Source: Congeria kusceri
Taxonomy: Eukaryota; Mollusca; Bivalvia; Myida; Dreissenidae
Assembly (NCBI GenBank): GCA_027627225.1
Contig: CM051034.1
Span: 44,032,548-44,096,547 of the forward strand
Reading direction: 5' to 3'
Length of the DNA: 64,000 nt
Translations under genes and position numbers: made by a program
The notes under the pieces: model-generated
What the model was told of the DNA's origin: nothing
Database searches by the model: none
Seen by the model: only the letters and a program-made list of their open reading frames with translations
Shown here: positions 44,810 to 57,400 of the stretch, piece after piece
Layout: the number at the start of each line of letters is the position of its first letter
How positions within the stretch are numbered: position 1 is the stretch's first letter

Positions 44810-47539
44810 AACGTAAACACATACCTACCTACCCGATGAAAATTCCCTACTCAACAGTTTTTTTCTTTGTTAAATAAAGCCAGTTTTGTTGGGGTTTTTT
44901 TAATTCTGAACATTATATTTTTTCTTTGGGTTAAATAAAAGCTCACTCTTCTTTCTTTTCAGTCATTTTCCATTGGTTTAATAAATTAACTGTATCAGCT
45001 AAACCGTTGCTTATAATTGGCCATATCAAAATACAATTCTAATCATGTTTTATCAAACTTGTGAAAACAACAGGCAGTTTGTCAGCATTCATTGCCTAAT
45101 TAAAGATTATTGCTAGCAAGCTCTCGTTATATCAACAGACACTTGATTATATATTAGTCTGTGTTATATTTTGACGCTAAGTGGATAATTAATAAATTTA
45201 AATATTTTTTCCAAAAAAAAAAAAGTGCCTAACTACCTACCCGTTACCAGCAACCTTGGGTAGGCAATTGCAAACAAACAGTGTTTTAAGATTGGCCTTA
45301 GAGGATATTGCTAGTGGCTCTGGAATGTGTCTGCACACACAACTACCAATGGATTAGATTTTTATTGACCAAAAACATAATCTAAACTTAATTGTGTGTG
45401 GCCCTATTGCCCCCAACCCTGAAATTGGACATTATATCCTTTGTCCAAAAATGCATAGCTTGACATTATATAACCCTTTCCTGACAATATAGCCATGCTG
45501 TATTTTCATATTTTCATACCCAGACATTATGTGTTAGTTCCTTGTTACACATTCTCAACTGGGGTCTGCAACTTAAAGAAAAAACATCCAGTTTCATTTA
45601 ATAAAATGTGAATTTCAGCATGTGACTTCAATGTATATATAGTGGAGGGCTTCTGTGCAAGAACTTGAAGGGCTAATGTCGTACTTGGAAGGCGCCAATG
45701 TCTGCCTTATTATTTTTTCATGAGGGTTTTTTTGTATCGGGGCTAATATTCTAGATTCCACTTATCCTATCTGATATATGACCAGGAAAAAGAAATGTAT
45801 AAAACTATAGTTGAGTACAAATTGCGGGAATACTCATTATAGAGTGAGGTGATCACAAGAGACGATGATGAAGTACTTCACGTAGGAAATAAAAGTTTCA
45901 GAATAGATCTAGCAGTTTGCAATAACAGATTCTGGAGCCTAGTCACAGATTATCTTCAAGCTCCACAAACCAAAGTTAGAACTTAGATCTAGCCTAGGTT
46001 TACTTGACGTCTTGAGCTGATAGCCTGTCAACACAATGGGAATTATACACAATGATTTGAACACCAAGAAAAATAACAATACTGGCGAAGTACGTAAATC
46101 CAGACACTTTTGCTGGTTTTTGGACCATTTTTCTGGATATTTGTACCAAACAAAAATAAAAAGTTCAATAATAAGTAGGGTTTAATCTTAGGCTTTTGTC
46201 AAAATATTTTTGAAAACTGCTGTAAGTAACTGAATGATGTGTTTAAAATGGTCTGTAACATGCATCCAAATATGGATGGAGAGTACTTAAATACAGACAA
46301 ATGGTGCTTATTATTTTAATTTCGTACTTGCAGATATATGGAAAGCGGGCACGTGGTGTACTACTATGATGTCACAGACAGCTCATATTGTCTGCGAGCA
46401 GCCCTCACTCCATCAAGGTGAACCCGTGACTAAGTCTGGGTTTGTGTAGAGGACTCCGCAGATGTTTGCTGCACAACTGACATTTTATGACAGCAGACAG
46501 TGTGAAACCTGTCAGACATGTCTGACAAAAAATGTGTGTGACAAAATTAGTAATGCAACTTATATATATTTTTAAAATGCTTGTTTGAATTTTGTTTAAA
46601 TAAATAAAGGACTTTTATTGCAACAAATACCTGTAAGCACCATGTTATACCAAATAATTAAATATAATTATCAAATACTTAACAGTGTGTAAGAGGTTTT
46701 GAACATGTGGTATATCTTGCTGTCTAAAAGTTAGTTCAGAGGTTTCGCATATAGTCTGTGACAGGGTTAATAATGTATATACCTCATTATCTTAAAGTTT
46801 TGCTGTTAACTTACCATGTAAATGAACAATGCCACACGGATATGCGAATGTGAGGAGAAAGCCCAGAGGAAAGTTAATACATTGAGCTTGATGCAAGAAA
46901 TAAACTGTTAAGGAATGGCTTGAAAGTGTTGCAGGTTCTATGTCAACATTGTGTTAACAAACACTGATTGGAGTCGTGTACATCTTGATTTAAAAATTAA
47001 GGAACATATTAACATGTTCCTACATATTTCATTCAAATTTTGAATGTATGTTGGTATTTTTCTGTACAACAAGTTATTTTATTTTATAATTTAAATTATA
47101 TGTGTTAATTTACTGATGAAACAGATAAATAAACTTATTATGTTCTGATGACCACTGTGTTTGTATTTTAATTACCATGTACCGACAGAAAGTCTATTAA
47201 TGAACAAGACACCTCTTATAGTATGATTCCCCGCACAAGCAGGTATCTCAGTATCTGTTAAAGCAACATGATTTTCTCCTACAGAAAAGATGGATTATGT
47301 CATGTATAAAAAACCAAGTCTCATATTCTTGAAGACTGTAATAGCACGTGAAAATGTATGACAACAAGGCAAACACATGAACAAAACAGACAAGTTCATA
47401 TTCCATATGCTAGTACAATCTTTTGGTTCATTCAAAGATGACTGTGGAACACGAAGAGCTATCTACATGTAAATGTAACTTGCTACTGTTGACTCCAAAA
47501 TACAAAACATAAATTTGATGTCTTTCTGAGGAGGATTTG
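44810..47539. other. Intergenic, mostly unassigned
   Basis: AT-rich. Contains CCTACCTACCCG and CCTACCCGTTACC phrases near 44824 and 45237, and one short candidate exon at 46334-46417 (listed separately). Nothing else was recognised. Confidence 0.4.
46334..46417 (+). other. Candidate orphan exon, 84 nt
   Basis: Bounded by a good acceptor (GTACTTGCAG) and a usable donor (AAG|GTGAAC). In one frame it reads YMESGHVVYYYDVTDSS then YCLRAALTPS with no stop, and its base composition is richer than the surroundings. I do not recognise the peptide. It could be an alternative 5' exon of TAPT1, part of an unrelated small gene, or chance. Confidence 0.25.
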
Positions 47540-48890
47540 TCGGTTTTGTCCTTATTGTCTTCAAATTCAACGGGAGATCATGGTTAACTAGCCACACATG
47601 GTTAACTAGACTCACGCTGTTCAGCTGGATGTTGGCCTCCGCATCGGTTTTGTCCTTATTGTCTTCAAAATCAATGGGAGATCATGGTTAACTAGCCACA
47701 CATGGTTAACTACACACACGCTGTTCAGCTGGATGTTGGCCTCCGCATCGGTTTTGTCCTTATTGTCTTCAAATTCAACGGGAGATCATGGTTAACTAGC
47801 CACGCATGGTTAACTAGACTCACGCTGTTCAGCTGAATGTTGTCCTCCGCATCGGTTTTGTCCTTATTGTCTTCAAATTCAACGGGAGATCATGGTTAAC
47901 TAGCCACGCATAGTTAACTAGACTCACGCTGTTCAGCTGGATGTTGTCCTCCGCATCGGTTTTGTCCTTATTGTCTTCAAATTCAACGGGAGATCATGGT
48001 TAACTAGCCACACATGGTTAACTAGACTCACGCTGTTCAGCTGGATGTTGTCCTCCGCATCGGTTTTGTCCTTATTGTCTTCAAATTCAACGGGAGATCA
48101 TGGTTAACTAGCCACACATGGTTAACTAGACTCACGCTGTTCAGCTGGATGTTGGCCTCCGCATCGGTTTTGTCCTTATTGTCTTCAAATTCAACGGGAG
48201 ATCATGGTTAACTAGCCACACATGGTTAACTAGACTCACGCTGTTCAGCTGGATGTTGTCCTCCGCATCGGTTTTGAACTTATTGTCTTCAAATTCAATG
48301 GGAGATCATGGTTAACTAGCCACACATGGTTAACTAGACTCACGTTGTTCAGCTGGATGTTGGCCTCCGCATCGGTTTTGTCCTTATTGTCTTCAAATTC
48401 AACGGGAGATCATGGTTAACTAGCCACACATGGTTAACTAGACTCACGCTGTTCAGCTGGATGTTGTCCTCCGCATCGGTTTTGTCCTTATTGTCTTCAA
48501 ATTCAACGGGAGATCATGGTTAACTAGCCACACATGGTTAACTAGACTCACGCTGTTCAGCTGGATGTTGGCCTCCGCATCGGTTTTGTCTTTATTGTCT
48601 TCAAATTCAACGGGAGATCATGGTTAACTAGCCACACATGGTTAACTAGACTCACGCTGTTCAGCTGGATGTTGTCCTCCGCATCGGTTTTGAACTTATT
48701 GTCTTCAAATTCAACGGGAGATCATGGTTAACTAGCCACACATGGTTAACTAGACTCACGTTGTTCAGCTGGATGTTGGCCTCCGCATCGGTTTTGTCCT
48801 TATTGTCTTCAAATTCAACGGGAGATCATGGTTAACTAGCCACACATGGTTAACTAGACTCACGCTGTTCAGCTGGATGTTGTCCTCCGC
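47540..48890. repeat. Minisatellite part 1: 13 tandem units of 104 bp
   Basis: Unit boundaries at GCATCGG fall every 104 bp (47641, 47745, 47849, 47953, 48057 and so on), giving 13 units with few substitutions. Each unit holds ATGGTTAACTAG twice as an internal direct repeat, and a 33-bp segment GCTGTTCAGCTGGATGTTG...CTCCGCA. That segment is the whole repeat unit of the adjoining array. 104 is not a multiple of three, so frames break at each unit. Confidence 0.95.
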
Positions 48891-49682
48891 ACTCGCGCTG
48901 TTCAGCTGGATGTTGTCCTCCGCACTCGCACTGTTCAGCTGGATGTTGTCCTCCGCACTCGCGCTGTTCAGCTGGATGTTGTCCTCCGCACTCGCGCTGT
49001 TCAGCTGGATGTTGTCCTCCGCACTCGTGCTGTTCAGCTGGATGTTGTCCTCCGCACTCGCGCTGTTCAGCTGGATGTTGTCCTCCGCACTCGCGCTGTT
49101 CAGCTGGATGTTGTCCTCCGCACACGCGCTGTTCAGCTGGATGTTGTCCTCCGCACACGCGCTGTTCAGCTGGATGTTGTCCTCTGCACTCGCGCTGTTC
49201 AGCTGGATGTTGGCCTCCGCACTCGCGCTGTTCAGCTGGATGTTGGCCTCCGCACTCGCGCTGTTCAGCTGGATGTTGGTCTCCGCACTCGCGCTGTTCA
49301 GCTGGATGTTGGCCTCCGCACTCACGCTATTCAGCTGGATGTTGGCCTGCGCACTCGCGCTGTTCAGCTGGATGTTGTCCTCCGCACTCGCGCTGTTCAG
49401 CTGGATGTTGTCCTCCGCACTCGCGCTGTTCAGCTGGATGTTGTCCTCTGCACTAATGCTGTTCAGCTGGATGTTGTCCTCCGCACTCGCGCTGTTCAGC
49501 TGGATGTTGTCCTCCGCACTCGCGCTGTTCCGCTGGATGTTGTCCTCCGCACTCGCGCTGTTCAGCTGGATGTTGGCCTACGCACTCACGCTGTTCAGCT
49601 GGATGTTGGCCTCCGCACTCACGCTGTTCAGCTGGATGTTGGCCTCCGCACTCAAGCTGTTCAGCTGGATGTTGGCCTCCGC
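48891..49682. repeat. Minisatellite part 2: 24 tandem units of 33 bp
   Basis: Exactly 792 bp of units reading CGCGCTGTTCAGCTGGATG, TTG(T/G)CCTCCGCACT. Because 33 is a multiple of three, open frames run through both strands: an 11-residue repeat ALALFSWMLSS on + and SASAEDNIQLN on -. These are by-products of the period. Substitutions change residues freely in both readings. Confidence 0.95.
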
Positions 49683-49948
49683 AAGCAATCTGATGCAGGC
49701 TTCATAACATTCACCGTGGTCTGAAAATTTAATGAGGAGATAATTATGAAAAGTAATTACATGCAAATGCCATTGACAAGGAAAATAAGTATGTCGTTTC
49801 AATTATGCTATTGGAATATTTTTTGTATTTCCATTCACAAATGTAACTAAAGAAATTTATTTCATTCTATTACAAAATTCTTGAATTTGTTTTGTCATAA
49901 ACATAACTAAGCTGAAAGACATCACTGATTAGGTTAAACACCAATTAA

Positions 49949-50145
49949 GGTCGCGGTGGCATAGAGGATAAGGTGTCCGCTTAGCGATCAGGAGGTCCTG
50001 GGTTCGATCCCCACTCTGAGAGCGTTCTCAATATATCTCCAAAGGACACCAAATACTGGTTCTACCCAGGAAACGGACTCGAGAGTGTCTCAATAAGGCT
50101 TTTGATGCATTTGAGCTAAAATAAAGAAGTTTAAACTAAACACCA
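49949..50145 (+). mobile_element. tRNA-derived SINE
   Basis: The head is GTCGCGGTGGCATAGAGG (A box region), then GCTTAGCGATCAGGAGG, and an exact B box GGTTCGATCCC at 50001-50011. The body has CACCAAATACTGGTTCTACC and the tail TTTGAGCTAAAATAAAG. Diverged complementary copies occur at 37740-37895 and 61015-61190. No free-standing tRNA is expected, because the 3' arm does not close the acceptor stem. Confidence 0.8.
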
Positions 50146-50470
50146 ATAAAACAAGTCTTTATGATTTCGGAACTCCGAAACAATAACAAGGCAAATGAAT
50201 ACCATTTTCACCAGATATAGGGGTCTTATTGATGACACTGATAGGTCTAGTAGAGCCTCAGCTGTCATTGTGTCAGTGAAGACAAATAATGCACCAAGGT
50301 ACAGTTCTTGTTTATTAGCCTGTGGAGTGTGGTAATGCTGATACATAGGTAATGTATTTCTAATTACCCTGAAGAAGCTTCTATTACGATTTTCGGATCT
50401 GAATGGAGACAATACATAAACACCTTAAAAAATGAAACTAACAAAAATAGCAACAACAATTCAAACGTAC

Positions 50471-51356
50471 CTTCTATAAAAATACACGCGATCCTTTCAC
50501 TTTCACTTTCTCAGTTTCTGTTGATTGCAAACAAATATTTCGTCTGTGTACATCCTTTGGACTTCTGTGAAACTGCAGGCCAGCTTGCTTATCTGTACTA
50601 TATCTCTGTTTGTATACCAAACAACTCCTTTACCATTATTAAAATAAGTTGCAAATAAAATAAACGCAGTTCAGTTTCTTCGTAAATAAAGTATATGGCG
50701 GAAATATAGTGTGGATGGCCAGGCTATTTTTATTAACGGAAAACCCCCGGATGTGACGTCACGATAAAAGCTCCTATGTACTTTTTCGTTGGGGGAATGA
50801 TGCAGAATTTCGGCATCAAACAACGGAGATAGAGACCCCTGATTAAACCACACCTTGTTCGTCAGATTTTTTGTTTTTCTTCCGTTGTTTACCCTTTTCT
50901 GTTATTTACTTTCAAAATTTTTGCAGTAAAGCTTTATTTATCGGAAGTACTGTTTTGATTTCAACCCCCAAGTTTAAATGTTTACGTTTATAACTTAATA
51001 TAAGGCAGATAAAAACTCCGGATTTACGTACCTCGACATCATCAGCGACATAACAGAAAATAATGAATAATCCTGCTTTTGCCTATCACAATAAATGAGA
51101 TGACATATCAAATTGCCAATTGCAGCATATAGGCCTATGCTATTTTAGACACCAGCAAATGTCAATATTTACCTTTGCAACAGTTGTTGTTGTTTTGTCC
51201 GCACGCGCAGAACAGCAGAAGGAAGCCGAACATAACAATGAATCACAACAACAACAACAATCACGTCAATATAGAAAATTCTTAAAATCTTAAATTTGGG
51301 AAAATAACATACCTTGTAATAATATGTGTAGCAATAAGTTATATTGGTTTTAGGAC
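50471..51356. promoter_or_regulatory. Candidate shared promoter of SERAC1 (-) and TAPT1 (+)
   Basis: The TAPT1 start codon is at 51357. The SERAC1 coding exon has an upstream acceptor, so its 5' UTR exon must lie to the right of 41197; a possible one ends at 50471 with donor GAAG|GTACGT on the - strand. The interval contains a perfect CRE palindrome TGACGTCA at 50754-50761. Next to the proposed SERAC1 leader are three GAAANN units in a row on the - strand (50493-50510), an IRF/ISRE-like motif. The transcription starts are inferred, not seen. Confidence 0.35.
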
Positions 51357-51402
51357 ATGGAAGCAAAAGCGCAATTTAAGTCCGCAGAGGAGCATTTTAA
51401 AA
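51357..51402 (+). CDS. TAPT1: TAPT1 exon 1, residues 1-15
   Basis: ATG GAA GCA start, donor AAAA|GTAAGT. Encodes MEAKAQFKSAEEHFK. An in-frame TAG six bases upstream makes this the first possible start. Its phase fits exon 2 exactly, which supports it although its sequence is not conserved. Confidence 0.75.
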
Positions 51403-54400
51403 GTAAGTTTTTAGATGGGGCATTATATTCGGATGTATAATTCGGATATTTACTTCCTAAGTAACATAGATCACTGTTTTATGCCAGTCTTTACATTGAT
51501 TGTTTCAATCCACGAACCTAAATCATTATGCAGTCATAGTAAACAGGTGAAATTTCCACTAGCCCGACTATTAATTGCATTATTTTCTATTTCTACTAGC
51601 CAGAATAATATTTAATTACCCCCGGGCTGTCGGGCTAATTGTTAGCGAGAAGACTGGTTATGCTAATCATACAGTAATAGGTAAACTTATTGCATGTAAC
51701 CTAATCTTATTTCATATAAGTATAATTTAAATTCAGTAAATCTGTTATCTTTTCTATCTCCAGAGCTGTTTAAGAAAATTTGTTCATAAATGAACATTAT
51801 ATTCAAAATGACATTAGGGCATCTTTTACATTTCAGCCATGTCAGTGTTTAGTTATTTTACAACAGAACTTACACGGGGCTACTTGCTCGAAAGGGAAGA
51901 GGAGAAATATGCCCAGAAAAGACAACGGGTTTACACATTTATGAAAACACCTCGAGAGTTAGAAAAGGTATTAGATCGTAATAGTTAGAACTTACATGTT
52001 CGTCATAAAATAATTCAAAATTTTTGAATTCATTACCCATCACACTGGATAACAGACTATGTAACAGTGAACAAATGCTCGTCATTTATAAACGTTAAAT
52101 TGGAAATTCATTGTGATTTTTGTTATTGTTATGACAGCAAACATTACTTCAAATTTATTTCTGTGTAAATATGTTTTTTTTACATATGACAAAATAACAA
52201 ACTATCTAATACTGAAATAATAATAATAATAACACATTAAACAAAAATTGGTTAAATTGTTTCTAAATATGTTCCATTCGAAATTTAAGGTGAATTTTTG
52301 CCATTATTATGAAGTAATCATTGCTGGCTGCTTGTCTCTTTTCAGTTCAGTATTTATGGCTTTTTCCAATGCCTGGATGCATTCCTGTTCATTTTCACAT
52401 TCCTGCCTTTGAGGATCTGCCTTGCGGTGCTGAGATTGTTCACATTGCCTTGTGGATTTATGAGGTTGGACGGGAATCTGTATTATCAGTGATTTGTTTA
52501 TGCACCTGGCATCTTGATGTGGGAGGCATATAGTGATTCTCCTGTCCGTCCGTGATTCTGTATGTGATTCCTCGTTTCGAGGTTAACTCAATTTTACCAT
52601 TTTGTCTAGCACCAACACTTGGATACTTACACAGTTGTTGCTTATGACCATTCCTAATCCACCCATATCACCCAACCTCACTTCGACCTTGACATTTGGA
52701 CTTGATAAGAATAATTCAAATGGGCTGTCCAGCACCAACCTGGGGCATCTGTGTTGAGCGAACACAGAATCTTGTTTATACAAATCAGTTCTGGGGCCAA
52801 GTCCCAGCCCCCAACGTATGATAAGGTCAGAGCTCCAGATAAAACCACCAATGTGCAACCAGATTGTATCACTCGATTAATTTATAATTCTCTTGTAGAA
52901 CATGTAGTTACTGAAAATGACAATTTATGTACTTGTGCAAAACGTCAACACACGTCCGAAACAGCATCAAATAAAACAATTCAGAGTTGGAAAACGGCTT
53001 GTTCGTATTTCCAGGTCTCGCCACTTGCTGGAGCCATCTCAGATCTGTGATATTCTCAAGGGTGTCATCCTGGTGGTATGCTCGTTCTTGATGAGCTACG
53101 TGGACACGTCCATGATGTACCATCTCGTGCGCGGGCAAGCAACCATTAAGCTGTATGTGTTCTTCAATATGTTAGATGTAAGTACATGAATGCATAACTG
53201 GGAGTACATTTTCACATACTTGCTTTGATCAAGTTATAATGAATTTGACCACATTTAACAAATACAATTGCTTTATTTTATTTTAAACAATATTGTAAGA
53301 AATGTTTCTGTTACTTTAAATATCCATTTCAAGAACACATCATTTTAAAACATTATAATAGACTTAGTATAACGCTTTTCCCCATGTACTGACTCTCCCT
53401 AGTCAAAACAGCTACAGTAACTTCTACCAACTTAATGTTCATAGACTTAACAGTCAGGGCTCAGCCTAAGGTCAAATTTTAGGGGGAACTCAGTTCAATA
53501 TAGTGAAAAGTGAGGCCACTTCAAGGAGAAGCGTTTTAATTAGCACAAAATGTGTTCAAGCTTTGTCAATATATTATTTAATTTTTTTTACTGTTCAGAT
53601 GGCGGATCGGCTGCTGTCCAGTTTTGGCCATGACATCCTGGATGCATTGTTCTGGACTGCCACAGAGCCCAGGGGCCGCAGACGAGACCATTTAGGGACT
53701 GTCCCTCACCTTCTGATAGCCGTTATATATGTTTGTATCCTTCTATCGGCATTGGTATGAAAAAGCTCAACACTTTGTTTGTTTGAAAATTAGATAATTA
53801 GTTTTATTTTATGCTAAGTAATGAAATATAGGAAAATATCAGTGAGATATATCCCTATATCACTCAAAAATACTCATCAGCATAAAATAAAAAGAAAATG
53901 TGTTTGTTTTCGGTGTGATAAACGTTATATCATCACTGGGAAGGGAGACAATTTACATATTTTCACAAGCGCATATGCTCATGAAAATATTAATTGTCTC
54001 CTTTTCCAGTGATGATATAATGCATTATCACACCAAAAACAAACAAATATCCTCTATATATTTGATTAATGAAAGAAATTGTTGTGTCTCTTAAAACATT
54101 CAGACAGATGATGAATATATTAAAAATCGATTATGATAAATATATTAGTTTCCATTCTGAAATCGTGTTAAATCAAATTGCATGTACAACTGACTCCTAA
54201 TGCAGGGTAATTTCTCCACGATATTTGGTGCAGTATTACCATCTACTCCAGGTTTATTCTCCTCTGACAAATCACAAAATGTGTTTTTTCGCATTCATGA
54301 ACCATACTGTATGCATGAGATATGTGCAATCAGCTTTTCCTTAACAACCTCTTCAGTTTTTCATACTCTCCTGATTTTGTTCCAAGCCACAGTGTTGAAT

Positions 54401-57400
54401 GTAGCCTTCAACTCCCATAACAAGGCATTGCTGGTGATCATGATGTCCAACAATGTAAGTAGCAGCACAACTGACCGGTCGATGATATTTGATTGACAAT
54501 GCGTTTAGCCATTTAGAAAGCTTAGACTTCATTTTATCGCATGCTATACCTTGTTTTCCGTGTAATACAGTCATTACGAATATTTTTATCTTACACATTT
54601 GTAAGATAACATTTTGAGTGTTTTCTTTGGCTAAATATTCTTTGACTGACCAATCGCATGAGGTTATTTTGGTGAAATGACGTCTTCAACATGAAATGAC
54701 ATCACGTCAGTACACATCTTTTAGGATTTATCAACATCTTTTGGTAAAATTATAAAGTTTTTTTTCGTTTAAAAGCATGTGATAAAAAAGATCTGACACT
54801 AGTTGTTATTCCATACATATTTTATTAAACTCGTCCAGGAAATTCGTTAGTTATCTTGCCAAAGGCTTGATTACTAACAAAACTCCTGAACTCGTTTAAT
54901 AAAATATGGTATGAAATGACAACGAGTGTCAGATCCTATATGTTTGACGGAGATGTATAGTAAATACATTCGTATACTGTCAACTGTGTTTGTCGGAGTT
55001 TGAACTGAGTAGATGTGGTTATAAATCCAAATGCGATCGGTCGTCTGTAGAATGGATAAATGCACTTTGTCATTGTAATACAGCCGTATCAATATTACAC
55101 TATTTGCCACTGTCAGTAATACCATTGTGGAACACACTTCTGTTATTAATATTATACAATCAGCTCCCGATGCCTCGAACACGCTTGTCTCCAATTTCGC
55201 GTTGGTTCGAAGTTTCATCTAGGGACCGACACTTTATTGCTATATATTCATATAAATTTCTGTTGTTTGGCTCGTATTTGTGAGGGTCAAATTTTCGGAT
55301 GTGTTCGAAGTGTTTGTCACAGTCCCAGTTACAGTTTTGAAATATTTAATTGTTTGTTTGGCTCGAACGCCCTTCGGTTAAATTCGAGTCGTTAATAGAT
55401 TAGGTGCAATTGGTTCGTTAAGTGTTGACTGAACGCAATAATTGATTTCACAACTTTGACAAACTAAACATAAATAACAAATAAACTATATAAATACATG
55501 TTTTATGCATTTTAATTACTATTATATTTATCTGAATACTATTTAGTTGGAGATTTGAATGTAAAGCAGACAAATTTGGTCCTAATATTATATATCAGGC
55601 GCTTCGTGGGAAAACCGATCTTAATGCATGTGCATAAAGTGTCGTCATTGATTAGCCTGTGCAGTCCGCACAGGCTAATCCAGGACGGCACTTTCCGCTT
55701 TTATGGTATTTTCTGTTTCAAGGGAGTCTCTTCTAAACATAAATCCACTGTAGGCAGAAAGTGCCATCCTAGATTAGGCACTGCACAGGCTAATCCGGAC
55801 GACACTTTACGCACATGCATTAAGACCAGTTTTCACACGACGCGCCTCATATAATTTTATTTATGTATCCACATTCTCTAACTCTGTTTAGCTCGAAATT
55901 TCGATGGCTTAATGTTTCCATGCCGGTCCCTGAGACATCGGGAGTTTACTGTAGTTCCATTAAATAATTAAAAAATACATGTACTTGTATAACTGAATAA
56001 CTATACATCCAGACGTTGAATTATTGAATGACAGTAATATAATAGCAGTAAAATTCTATTGAATATCAAAGCCTCTTGTTGGAATGTCATGGAAGAAATA
56101 AACATCTTGGTAGTATTTTATTGAATAAACAAGCCCCTTGTTTGGCTTCTGCTAAAGGTATTTAGCTATCCTCAAGTTACCGTTTATCTGTGTGACCAAA
56201 ACTAGTAAACAATCTTTGCTGCTTTTTCATTGAAGAAAGAAAACTATTGTTGCTACCGGTATTCCTTAAATGAATAAACAGCTTATCATTACTGTTCCTT
56301 TAATTGACTGTTATTATTTTACTTGTTAAATTATCCGAGCTATATTCATTTGCATGAGAGCTATTTTTTTGAATTATTTGAAAAATAATATATTTTTCTT
56401 TAGTTGTTATTGTTGTTGTTATTGTTTTCTGTCTTTGATACTTGCAGAGATAAAGTCCAACTTTTTCAAGCAATTTTTGAAATTAGGAAGATTCACTTTG
56501 ATGTTTCACTATCTATATAATCCAGCAGTGTTATTAGTACCTTTCATAAATGGGGGTTCACCAAACCCCTGTTGCACCCCTTCATATGGAAATAAAGAAG
56601 AAAAGGCAAGCTATTCTACTCGCCCCGGCGTTGGCGTCAGCGGGCTAGGTTAAAGCTAGTTTCTCAGGAATGGCTTGAGGGATTTCATTCAAACTTAAAA
56701 CATTCATTTCCCATATTAAAATGAACCTATAGGCCAAGTTTGGTTACTCTAGTTGTTTGAAATTTGTCAAAATTATGGGCCTTTTCATAGTTAGAAATTT
56801 TACATTCAAGGTGGGTGGGGTGGGGGAGACAACTTTTGATTACCACTCTCTAACTCCAGAATAAATCTTCAGACATAAATACCCTAAAGCAATACTTTAC
56901 TTTAAATTGCATTTGGAGTGGGTTGGGTTGGGTAAAGGTCAAGGTCACTGTTACTAAAAATAGAAAAAAAAACAGTTTCTGCTAGAACTCAACAAACTCA
57001 ATTTATAGATACTGTATGCGAGTCATTGCATGAGATTGCATATGGAGTGGGTGGGGTCAATGTCACTGGTTTGAAAATTAGAAAAATGCTTTCCACTCTG
57101 TAACTTGAGAATGCAATTAACTTTGTTTAATTTTATTGGCCCCCTACTATCCAAACAGTTTGTTTTAGAAAAAATGCCAATTACTAAAACAAGTATTAAA
57201 AAGTTGAGCGCACTGTCCTCTGACAGCTCTTGTTTTATCACTAAAACTGGGTGTATCACACCCGAAATGAGGGGTTTGGGGAACACTGAATCCAACCCAG
57301 TGATATTTTATGGCCAATTTTGAGCATGAAATAGGGCCCTTCCCCCCCCCCCTCAGCAGTATGTATTTTACCCCCCAAATCTCAATATTTTCTCTTTGAT

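Noticed and set aside
44574..44816. An 80-residue frame (NCFATIIKFDHAEIWFDEKLL)
   Set aside because: It lies inside the nested hAT-like element and runs through its right end; no transposase similarity recognised.
47540..49682. CRISPR-like direct repeats
   Set aside because: The units are adjacent with no unique spacers, and the genome is eukaryotic.
48877..49707. A 276-residue open frame of ALALFSWMLSS repeats (+), and 102-186-residue frames of AEDNIQLNSAS type (-)
   Set aside because: The 33-bp period keeps all frames open on both strands. Substitutions change residues freely in both, there is no splice or start context, and the flanking 104-bp part of the same satellite breaks the frame.
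49949..50025. tRNA gene with exact B box
   Set aside because: The anticodon and acceptor stems do not form a proper cloverleaf, and diverged copies with the same non-tRNA body show it to be a SINE.
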